DNA of 64,000 bases from Pelosinus fermentans JBW45 (lineage in GTDB: Bacteria; Bacillota; Negativicutes; DSM-13327), in NCBI RefSeq assembly GCF_000271665.2, contig NZ_CP010978.1, positions 4,509,001 to 4,573,000 on the forward strand, written 5' to 3'. The notes below the pieces were generated by a model, which saw only the letters and a program-made list of their open reading frames with translations, was not told the origin of the DNA and did not search any database. Positions within the stretch are counted from its first letter, which is position 1; each line of letters opens with the position of its first letter. Shown here piece by piece: positions 55,803-64,000 of the stretch. Position numbers and translations under genes: made by a program.

Positions 55803-58800
55803 TTAGATTGACACAACGTGGCATTCTTCAAAAGGATAGGATGGCAAAAAGATTTTACGAACTTCATTTTGTTCATGAAATGAATCCCATGGAATCTTGC
55901 CTCCTTGGCTCCAATACATGGCAATTTTTTTAAGATTTTTTTCAGCTAAAAGCACTTGAGAAAATTTTTCTCCGGTATTCCCTGAAAAGAGATTTTTCAT
56001 TTCGTGTTCTTCTTCTAGATTTCCTGCGAAAATTGGTACACAGGCTCTTTCTTTAGGATGTTTTAAGTATTCTTTTAAACCTTGAATCAGCTCTTCTCGA
56101 TTATTTACGACCATAGCTACTCTAGACTCCATTGCTTCCCGTCCCACTTGAAGAGTATATGCAATGTCCTGTAAGAAAAGCTCTTCCCTACATTCTATAA
56201 ACGCAAGCATTTGTTGGCAAGCCACTAGTAATCTTTCTTGGTTTTTAGCTGAAAGAACTACGACCTGCGGTGAAATTTGAGAGCGGACATGTATTGTTTC
56301 GTTTTGAGAAGGAATATATTCTTCCACAATCAAGTGTACATTCGAACCTCCAGCTCCAAATGAACTCACTGTGGCTCTCCTTGGAACTTCCCGTTCTTCT
56401 CCATCAATCCATACCATAGGCCGCTTCCACTCTGTAAGCTTTCGTTGTATATAAAATGGCGTTTTTTCAAAATGTATATTAGGATTTAAAGTTTCTGTTC
56501 CAATTGCAGGAACCAATTGCTGATGTTGTAATTGCAAAATTACTTTAGTCAATTGAGACACTCCTGAAGCAGCTTCTGCATGACCAATATTAGCTTTTAT
56601 AGACCCAATTGCACAAAATTGTTGATCATTTGTAAATTTATGAAATGCTTTATCCAATGCCGAAATCTCGATAAGATCTCCAACAGGAAATCCATTTGCA
56701 GCCGCTTCAACATAACTAATTGTCCGGGGATCCATACCAGTTTTTTTAAAATTATCCTCAATCAACTGTATTTGAGCATTAATATTAGGAGTAGCCGCTC
56801 CATTAGTATGTCCTCCATGATTAGTTACTGACGATTTAATAACAGCTAGAATACGATCCCCATCTTTTATTGCCTGAGTAAGCGATTTTAATAGTACAGC
56901 ACCAACCCCTTCCGCCGGCAGATATCCGTCTCCATCCCCAAAACTTCTGCTATGAATATGACTACCAATCATTTTGATTTTACTTAACCTCAAATATTTT
57001 TGGAGGTACAAAAGATTCACACCCCCAGCTATTGCAAGCCGGCATTCTCCCCTGATTAGACTTTCACAAGCCATATGAATCGCAATAGCAGAAGAAGAAC
57101 TCATAGAATCAATAACCACACTAGGTCCCTGGAGATTAAAATACTGAGAAATTCGATTTGCAATAGAAGAACACATAAAGGTTGACAACTCGTTTATGCT
57201 ACTTGATTTGCTATCATAATCCTGATACATCGAGCCGACATAAACTCCAACCCGGGTCTGGTACTGATGTTTTAAAGACTCCCGTGTATATCCTGCACTC
57301 TCAAATAAGTTCCAAACGATTTCCATAAAAAGACGATCTTGAGGATTCATAAATTTTGCTTCTTCCGGTGAAATGGCAAAAAACAGCGAATCAAATCGGT
57401 CGGAATTTTCTAAAAAACCTCCCCATTTACAGTACGTTTTCCCTGACTTATTCTTATCCTCATCATAATAGGTATGATAATCCCACCTTTCTTTAGGAAC
57501 CTCAGTGATACAATCTCTCCCAGCTTGTAAATTTGTCCAAAGTTCTCCGATATTCTTTGCTCCCGGATAACGTCCTGAAACACCAATGATGGCAATATCT
57601 CCGTTGTTCTTCTCTTCTTTTCCCCTGGATTCTTCTCTGCTGGCTATAAAACGTGGGCGACTGCAATTACTGCCCTCATGGGATTTTACAGACTCTATTA
57701 TAGGTTCAAACTCTCTCAGTACAGTTGTCTCTTCTTCTCTAATGCCCAGCAAATCCAACAATTGCTTGCTATGGAATTCAAAAAAATAAGCTGTTAATTC
57801 TTTGATGTTCTGATACTCAAAAAACAAGGTTTTCGGCAGCGAACCAAATATTTCTTCTAAGTTACTGGTTATTTGCATGGCTATAATTGAATCTATCCCA
57901 TATTCATCCATTGGATCCTCTGCGTCAATTTCTTTCATTGGTACTTTGATTGTAGAAGCAATTATTTTTCTAAAATAATCGCTAATCTTTTCTTGAAATA
58001 AATCTTCTTCGATAGTGAAACCTATTTTATATTCTTGTGTTACAGAAGGCGTTGCTTCCTTTGTAGGAGAAAATCCGGTGAAAAATTCTCTAAGGTGCTG
58101 ACATTCTCCTTCCAGCACCATCACTTGTTCTGCACCAGAAGCTAAGCCGCGATACAAAGCCTGAATACCAGCAGCCGTCTCAAGAGGAAGTATCCCCATT
58201 TTTTGCAACATTCTTTTCGCGACCTCTTCATCAACATGCATTCCCCCTTCCTTCCACAGCGGCCAATTAACCGACAGTGTTCTGCCATATCGCTCTTTTA
58301 GCCCAACTAACTCATTACGATAGTTCGCATAGCTGTCCATGAAGGCATTTGCCACCGAATAATCACTCTGCCCTGCATTACCTAAGCTTCCTGCGATCGA
58401 AGAAAAGAAAATAAAGAAGTCAAGAGGTAACCCCTTGCTCGCTTCATCCAGATTTACAAGTCCGGAAACTTTTGGCGAAATAACTTTTTGCATTTCTTCC
58501 TTGCTTTTTTTGAAGATAAAATTATCTTGAATGATTCCAGCCCCATGAATAATACCGTGAAGATTTCCATACTCCTTTGTAATACTTTGAATTAGATGGG
58601 CTATCCCTTTCTTATCCGTAACATCGACCTGCTTATATTCAATTTTGCCTCCCTTTGCTTCCAACTCTTTTAGTGTTCCTCGTTTTTCTTCATTGAGTGG
58701 TGACCGTCCTGTCAAAATTATGGTCGTATCTTTTGCTTTACTTATAATTTCCCGCGTAAAAATACGTCCAAGTCCTCCAATACCCCCAGTAATTAAATAC

Positions 58801-61800
58801 ACTCCTTGATCCTTCCAGGGAATTGACGAATTTTCTTGCGGATCTTCTATTTCCTTCCACTCCATAACATACCGTTTCCCATTTTGATACCGAATCTGAA
58901 AATCCAGAGAATAGCTATTTTTCTCTACTTTTTTCACGACTTCGCCAGTCTCTTCTTCCCGGTCTACTTCGATAATTTGTCCCCTCAGTTTTGGATTCTC
59001 AAGCTGCGCCGTTTTTAGAAGTCCGGAAAGACCAGAGAAAAGCTGTCCTTCATTTTTCTTAACAACTACAATCTGAATTAGAATATTCTCTTTCCGTTTA
59101 TTTTTCATCATAATTTGAATCTGCTCAAAAATTTGAATCGCATATGCCTGGAAACGTTCTTCTATCCCCTTCACTTGGCATTGCAAAACAAGATGCTGAA
59201 TTTCAGGCTGGCTTCCTTCAATGCTTTCCTGAATCTTTTGATCCGGCTCACACAATATTACCAAACGTTGTTCATATAGAGGGGGGATTGATGGTGTAGA
59301 AGCTTTCTCCTTCCAACATGGATGAAATAGCAGAACACTTTTCTTTGCCGCAGTTTCAAATGCGCCTGCCTTTTCTTCTAATACCCTTGTCGAAAACCCC
59401 TTTATTTTTATACATATTTTCCCTGTTTCATTGCATAAGTCTATATCTATTTTTTTTATTTTATCTTTGTTCGCACTGCCAGTATGGTATCGAATCAGCG
59501 CCCACATAGCAGGAGTGCAGTGGTCTATGACTTCCACCTCTTGCAATGCAAACGGCAGCATTGTTTTAGTGCCTTCTCCCTGTTCCATCAATAGATAACT
59601 TGACGCCTGCAGGGCGGAATCCAACAAACTAGGGTGTACGATATATTGATCTCTTGTATGAGAAACAGTGGAAGGCAAAGATAACTTCGCTAATACTTGG
59701 TTTTCTCCAAGATAGACGGTATCAATTCCCCTATGGCCCGGACCGTATTCCATTCCCATTTCCTTAAAGGTCTCATAACATTGGCCGGATGAAAATAGGC
59801 TCCGGTTGCATCGGGTTTTCCATGCTTCAATATCTAAGTCTGGAGCTTCCGTACCAGAAATCAGTACAGCATTCCCTTTACTATACACTTCAGCTTCGTC
59901 ATAAATTTCATAGGTAATTTCCCCAGTGGGTTCGGGATAAAGTCCAATATGTATCTTGGCTGCTTGTGTATCTACGAGGATAGGGCGCATCCACACCATA
60001 TTGGTAAGCCGTACCCTTGTCTTTTCTTCGTTTCCTCCTCCGGCAGCCTCTTCCACTGCTGCCCGGGCCATTTCAATATAGGCGGCTCCAGGTAAAACTT
60101 TTTTTCCTTTCACTACATGGTCCTTCAAAAAAAATTCTTGTCCTGTAAAGGTTGAACTAAACCGTTGTTCGGATAAATCGGAAGTATTTCTCTGCACCAG
60201 CGGATGAATGGGTATAAAGGCTCCTGCACCTTCTACCCTACTATGATCGGTAGAGGTAACGTCAGGTATCCAATAACGACTCCTGGCAAAGGGATATGTC
60301 GGTAAACTGATCCGGTGCGGCTTGAAATCCCTATAGAAACGATTCCAATCTAAAGACACGCCTTTAACCCAAAGTTCAAGAACCTTATCGTATTTTTCCT
60401 TTTTAATCCACGTATCAAGCATTACTGCCGTATCTTCATCAGTCGCAAAAATAGATACCACTTCTTTATTACGTTTTCCCTGACCTCGATATAGCTCTGC
60501 AATATCAGCTCGCCCTTTTAAAAAATCTTTTAGTTTTCTTTCCAATTCATGAATTGATCCGGCAATTACAGCCAAGCGTTCTTCCATCGCTTCCCGCCCG
60601 ACTTGGAGTGTATAAGCTATATCGGCTAAATTATCGTCAGAAAATGGCTCTTTCTCAATGGCATTCAATAATTGCTGCACTTGTTCTTTCAGTCTCTCTT
60701 CATTTTTTGCCGACAATACAATAATCATAGGAAACGAATAGGAAGTTGTATGTCGCGGCACCAATTCTTTAGCAGCATATTCTTCTATTACAACATGGGC
60801 GTTTGATCCACCCGCGCCAAAAGACGAAACACCCGCAATTCTTGGATATTCAATTTTTTCTCCATTGATTTCAACTATCGGACGCTTCCAATCCTCAAGT
60901 GTTTGCTGCACAACAAAGGGTGTATTTTTGAAATCAATGTTGGAATTTAGTCGCTTAGAGTGTAGGGAAGGCACCAGTTGGTGATATTTTAGTTGCAGTA
61001 AAACCTTCGTTATCCCTGAAATACCCGCAGCACTCTCACAATGACCGATGTTGGATTTTACTGAGCCAATAGCACAAAATTGTTTATCTTTAGTATTTTT
61101 CCGGAAAACTGTAGTCAGCCCCGCAATTTCAATTGGATCTCCCAAGAAAGTTCCCGTACCATGTGCTTCTAGATAGCTAATTGCCCTTGGGCTGATTCCC
61201 GCATCCTCAATCGCTTTTCCAATTACACCCGCTTGCGCATGAGGATTAGGAACTGTATATCCGTTAGTTTTTCCTCCATGATTAATTGCTGTTGCCTTAA
61301 TTACTCCATAAATTTGATCTCCATCTGCAATCGCCTTTGCTAAAGGTTTAAGCAATACGGTGCCTACTCCTTCCCCAGGAACATAGCCGTCGCCTCCTTC
61401 TCCAAAACTTTCACACCGGCCTTTGCTTGATATAAAGTTGCCTTGCGCCAGAAACAAATATTTATTCGGATGTATGGATACATTAACCCCGCCTGCAATT
61501 GCAAGTTTGCACTCGCCCCGCTGCAGACTTTGGCAAGCCAAATGAATCGCAGTCAACGAAGAAGAACACATAGTATCAACAGCCATACTGGGTCCATTAA
61601 AATTGCAAAAATAAGACACGCGGTTTGCTATGGATGACGGACTTCCCCATAAAGCAACTGGTCTTCCCTGGATAGTTTCTTGCGCTCCGTAAAGCGGATA
61701 CTCCTCATACATCACCCCTGCATAAACGCCCACATTACCGCCAAAGTCTGTAGTAAGAGTATTTCGTGTATAACCGGCATCCTCTAACGTTTCGAAAACA

Positions 61801-64000
61801 CATTCTAAAAACAAACGTTCTTGAGGATCTATAAATTCTGCTTCACGCGGAGAAATATTGAAAAATAAGGGATCAAATTGATCTACTCCTTCTAAAAATC
61901 CACCCCATTTACTGTATGTTTTTCCAGACTTAGTTTTGTCGTTAGTATAATACAAGCTATGATCCCATCTATCTCCAGGAATTTCAGTAATACAATCCTT
62001 ACCATTACGTAAAATCTCCCAGAAATCATGAAGGTTTTTTGCTCCGGGATAACGGCCCGCTACCCCGATAACAGCTATATCTAATGTTCCTATCGATTTT
62101 TCTTTCTGTGAGTTACTATGAACAGATATAAAGCGTGAATGTCTTTGCCGAATTTCTCCTGGTTTTGATTCAAATATCGGTTCCACTTCTTCCAAATCCT
62201 TAGAAGTTGCCGTATTTTCTCCGTAGCCTATTATTTTGACTAGTTGACTGTAGTATGTTTCCAGAAAATATTCACTCAATTCCTGGATCGTTTGATATTC
62301 AAAAAATAAAGTCTTTGGTAATGAACCAAAATCTTTTTCTAAACGATCCGTTAATTGTAATACTAAGATTGAATCAATCCCATATTTTTCAAACGGTGTA
62401 TTCTCTTCCATTTGATACATTGACAGCTTAAGGACAGAGGAAAGTATCATTTTAATATATCTTATGGTTTTTTCTCTTAACACATTAGAGCTTATTCCCG
62501 CGATTTCTTCACTTTTTTCAAGAAAATTTGAACCCTCTATAGAAACTTTTACTGGCTGTCCTATGTTTTCAAAATGCAGGTGCTGACGCTCTCCTTCCAG
62601 CACCATCACTTGTTCTACACCAGAAGATAAGCCACGATACAAAGCCTGGATACCAGCAGCCGTCTCAAGAGGAAGCATCCCCATTTTTTGCAACATTCTT
62701 TTCGCGACCTCTTCATCAACATGCATTCCCCCTTCCTTCCACAGCGGCCAATTAACCGACAGTGTTCTGCCATATCGCTCTTTTAGCCCAACTAACTCAT
62801 TACGATAGTTCGCATAGCTGTCCATGAAGGCATTTGCCACCGAATAATCACTCTGCCCTGCATTACCTAAGCTTCCTGCGATCGAAGAAAAGAAAATAAA
62901 GAAGTCAAGAGGTAACCCCTTGCTCGCTTCATCCAGATTTACAAGTCCGGAAACTTTTGGCGAAATAACTTTTTGCATTTCTTCCTTGCTTTTTTTGAAG
63001 ATAAAATTATCTTGAATGATTCCAGCCCCATGAATAATACCGTGAAGATTTCCATACTCCTTTGTAATACTTTGAATTAGATGGGCTATCCCTTTCTTAT
63101 CCGTAACATCGACCTGCTTATATTCAATTTTGCCTCCCTTTGCTTCCAACTCTTTTAGTGTTCCTCGTTTTTCTTCATTGAGTGGTGACCGTCCTGTCAA
63201 AATTATGGTCGTATCTTTTGCTTTACTTATAATTTCCCGCGTAAAAATACGTCCAAGTCCTCCAATACCCCCAGTAATTAAATACACTCCTTGATCCTTC
63301 CAGGGAATTGACGACTTTTCTTGCGAATCTTCTATTTCCTTCCACTCCATAACATACCGTTTCCCATTTTGATACCGAATCTGAAAATCCAGAGAATAGC
63401 TATTTTTCTCTACTTTTTTCACGACTTCGCCAGTCTCTTCTTCCCGGTCTACTTCGATAATTTGTCCCCTCAGTTTTGGATTCTCAAGCTGCGCCGTTTT
63501 TAGAAGTCCGGAAAGACCAGAGAAAAGCTGTCCTTCATTTTTCTTAACAACTACAATCTGAATTAGAATATTCTCTTTCCGTTTATTTTTCATCATAATT
63601 TGAATCTGCTCAAAAATTTGAATCGCATATGCCTGGAAACGTTCTTCTATCCCCTTCACTTGGCATTGCAAAACAAGATGCTGAATTTCAGGCTGGCTTC
63701 CTTCAATGCTTTCCTGAATCTTTTGATCCGGCTCACACAATATTACCAAACGTTGTTCATATAGAGGGGGGATTGATGGTGTAGAAGCTTTCTCCTTCCA
63801 ACATGGATGAAATAGCAGAACACTTTTCTTTGCCGCAGTTTCAAATGCGCCTGCCTTTTCTTCTAATACCCTTGTCGAAAACCCCTTTATTTTTATACAT
63901 ATTTTCCCTGTTTCATTGCATAAGTCTATATCTATTTTTTTTATTTTATCTTTGTTCGCACTGCCAGTATGGTATCGAATCAGCGCCCACATAGCAGGAG
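55803..64000 (-). CDS. Trans-AT polyketide synthase, C-terminal part
   Basis: At least 2730 residues; the gene continues beyond the window. Counted from the first visible Met, the domains are: end of a DH, KR (about 235-415, TGGIGGLG, S/Y/N triad), ACP (Ser 541), KS1 (638-1067; Cys 809, HGTGT His 944), linker, DH (His 1292 in HVVKGKKVLP, Asp 1458), KR (1730-1910), ACP (Ser 2035), KS2 (2132-2560) and a short linker to the end. No AT domain is present, so acyl units should come from a separate AT. In KS2 the Cys is Ser 2298 and the HGTGT His is Ala 2431. The DH C-terminus and KR are nearly identical in both modules. There is no thioesterase. It lies at the edge of the cluster, beside recQ. Confidence 0.92.
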   Translation of the reverse strand, partial: PAMWALIRYHTGSANKDKIKKIDIDLCNETGKICIKIKGFSTRVLEEKAGAFETAAKKSVLLFHPCWKEKASTPSIPPLYEQRLVILCEPDQKIQESIEGSQPEIQHLVLQCQVKGIEERFQAYAIQIFEQIQIMMKNKRKENILIQIVVVKKNEGQLFSGLSGLLKTAQLENPKLRGQIIEVDREEETGEVVKKVEKNSYSLDFQIRYQNGKRYVMEWKEIEDSQEKSSIPWKDQGVYLITGGIGGLGRIFTREIISKAKDTTIILTGRSPLNEEKRGTLKELEAKGGKIEYKQVDVTDKKGIAHLIQSITKEYGNLHGIIHGAGIIQDNFIFKKSKEEMQKVISPKVSGLVNLDEASKGLPLDFFIFFSSIAGSLGNAGQSDYSVANAFMDSYANYRNELVGLKERYGRTLSVNWPLWKEGGMHVDEEVAKRMLQKMGMLPLETAAGIQALYRGLSSGVEQVMVLEGERQHLHFENIGQPVKVSIEGSNFLEKSEEIAGISSNVLREKTIRYIKMILSSVLKLSMYQMEENTPFEKYGIDSILVLQLTDRLEKDFGSLPKTLFFEYQTIQELSEYFLETYYSQLVKIIGYGENTATSKDLEEVEPIFESKPGEIRQRHSRFISVHSNSQKEKSIGTLDIAVIGVAGRYPGAKNLHDFWEILRNGKDCITEIPGDRWDHSLYYTNDKTKSGKTYSKWGGFLEGVDQFDPLFFNISPREAEFIDPQERLFLECVFETLEDAGYTRNTLTTDFGGNVGVYAGVMYEEYPLYGAQETIQGRPVALWGSPSSIANRVSYFCNFNGPSMAVDTMCSSSLTAIHLACQSLQRGECKLAIAGGVNVSIHPNKYLFLAQGNFISSKGRCESFGEGGDGYVPGEGVGTVLLKPLAKAIADGDQIYGVIKATAINHGGKTNGYTVPNPHAQAGVIGKAIEDAGISPRAISYLEAHGTGTFLGDPIEIAGLTTVFRKNTKDKQFCAIGSVKSNIGHCESAAGISGITKVLLQLKYHQLVPSLHSKRLNSNIDFKNTPFVVQQTLEDWKRPIVEINGEKIEYPRIAGVSSFGAGGSNAHVVIEEYAAKELVPRHTTSYSFPMIIVLSAKNEERLKEQVQQLLNAIEKEPFSDDNLADIAYTLQVGREAMEERLAVIAGSIHELERKLKDFLKGRADIAELYRGQGKRNKEVVSIFATDEDTAVMLDTWIKKEKYDKVLELWVKGVSLDWNRFYRDFKPHRISLPTYPFARSRYWIPDVTSTDHSRVEGAGAFIPIHPLVQRNTSDLSEQRFSSTFTGQEFFLKDHVVKGKKVLPGAAYIEMARAAVEEAAGGGNEEKTRVRLTNMVWMRPILVDTQAAKIHIGLYPEPTGEITYEIYDEAEVYSKGNAVLISGTEAPDLDIEAWKTRCNRSLFSSGQCYETFKEMGMEYGPGHRGIDTVYLGENQVLAKLSLPSTVSHTRDQYIVHPSLLDSALQASSYLLMEQGEGTKTMLPFALQEVEVIDHCTPAMWALIRYHTGSANKDKIKKIDIDLCNETGKICIKIKGFSTRVLEEKAGAFETAAKKSVLLFHPCWKEKASTPSIPPLYEQRLVILCEPDQKIQESIEGSQPEIQHLVLQCQVKGIEERFQAYAIQIFEQIQIMMKNKRKENILIQIVVVKKNEGQLFSGLSGLLKTAQLENPKLRGQIIEVDREEETGEVVKKVEKNSYSLDFQIRYQNGKRYVMEWKEIEDPQENSSIPWKDQGVYLITGGIGGLGRIFTREIISKAKDTTIILTGRSPLNEEKRGTLKELEAKGGKIEYKQVDVTDKKGIAHLIQSITKEYGNLHGIIHGAGIIQDNFIFKKSKEEMQKVISPKVSGLVNLDEASKGLPLDFFIFFSSIAGSLGNAGQSDYSVANAFMDSYANYRNELVGLKERYGRTLSVNWPLWKEGGMHVDEEVAKRMLQKMGILPLETAAGIQALYRGLASGAEQVMVLEGECQHLREFFTGFSPTKEATPSVTQEYKIGFTIEEDLFQEKISDYFRKIIASTIKVPMKEIDAEDPMDEYGIDSIIAMQITSNLEEIFGSLPKTLFFEYQNIKELTAYFFEFHSKQLLDLLGIREEETTVLREFEPIIESVKSHEGSNCSRPRFIASREESRGKEEKNNGDIAIIGVSGRYPGAKNIGELWTNLQAGRDCITEVPKERWDYHTYYDEDKNKSGKTYCKWGGFLENSDRFDSLFFAISPEEAKFMNPQDRLFMEIVWNLFESAGYTRESLKHQYQTRVGVYVGSMYQDYDSKSSSINELSTFMCSSIANRISQYFNLQGPSVVIDSMSSSSAIAIHMACESLIRGECRLAIAGGVNLLYLQKYLRLSKIKMIGSHIHSRSFGDGDGYLPAEGVGAVLLKSLTQAIKDGDRILAVIKSSVTNHGGHTNGAATPNINAQIQLIEDNFKKTGMDPRTISYVEAAANGFPVGDLIEISALDKAFHKFTNDQQFCAIGSIKANIGHAEAASGVSQLTKVILQLQHQQLVPAIGTETLNPNIHFEKTPFYIQRKLTEWKRPMVWIDGEEREVPRRATVSSFGAGGSNVHLIVEEYIPSQNETIHVRSQISPQVVVLSAKNQERLLVACQQMLAFIECREELFLQDIAYTLQVGREAMESRVAMVVNNREELIQGLKEYLKHPKERACVPIFAGNLEEEHEMKNLFSGNTGEKFSQVLLAEKNLKKIAMYWSQGGKIPWDSFHEQNEVRKIFLPSYPFEECHVVSI
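58096..59515 (-). repeat. PKS internal direct repeat, downstream unit
   Basis: At least 1420 bases, almost identical to 62581-64000 at an offset of 4485 bases (1495 codons). It encodes the C-terminal DH part and the whole KR. The match begins abruptly just after the KR. Confidence 0.9.
62581..64000 (-). repeat. PKS internal direct repeat, upstream unit
   Basis: Partner of 58096-59515. The match runs to the window edge, so the true repeat is longer. Visible differences are few (for example SQEKSS versus PQENSS). Confidence 0.9.

Overview
The window looks like chromosome from a low-GC, endospore-forming Firmicute of the Negativicutes/Sporomusaceae type (Pelosinus-like). This is inferred from gene content and order, not from a database match. 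The evidence is strong GGAGG-type ribosome sites, sporulation genes (sspP, spo0F, a SpoIID-like protein), and the order argS - rpoE(delta) - pyrG - spo0F - glpX, which matches the rpoE-pyrG-spo0F-glpX neighbourhood of Bacillus.

Layout. 1-14 kb: mostly accessory minus-strand genes (DUF3231, HD hydrolase, a radical SAM protein behind a guanidine-I type riboswitch, an LTA-synthase-like sulfatase, a purple-acid-phosphatase-like enzyme, a WYL regulator, DedA, phosphofructokinase, a Ca2+ P-type ATPase). 14-25.5 kb: Hcp with a Crp/Fnr-type site, an FGGY kinase, an ECF S component, an AraC regulator with a B3/4 protein, sspP, and a UbiD-type decarboxylase (subunits C and D) with a divergent LysR regulator. 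26.0-31.4 kb: a decayed accessory block with broken genes, two copies of a REP-associated transposase and an IS66 relic. It is bounded by 13-bp repeats of the 3' end of ssrA (tmRNA), so I read it as an old island in ssrA.

32-36.6 kb: a drug/metabolite transporter, an amino-acid ABC transporter and a LysM-M23 peptidase. 36.8-47.8 kb: the conserved core block (glpX, spo0F, pyrG, rpoE, argS), interrupted by a large lipoprotein, a Yip1-like membrane protein and SppA. 48-55.6 kb: a soluble chemoreceptor-like protein, a SpoIID-like lipoprotein, LarA, a DUF2156 protein and RecQ. 55.8-64 kb: the 3' part of a very large trans-AT polyketide synthase gene running off the window edge, with a near-identical internal DH-KR duplication and a terminal ketosynthase that has lost its catalytic Cys and one His.

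The points most worth a second look are the PKS (dead terminal KS, recent internal duplication), the riboswitch in front of a radical SAM gene, two genes that appear to start with AUU, the ssrA island, and several dispersed hairpin repeats. Genes read mainly on the minus strand, and most intergenic spaces hold terminators or these repeats.
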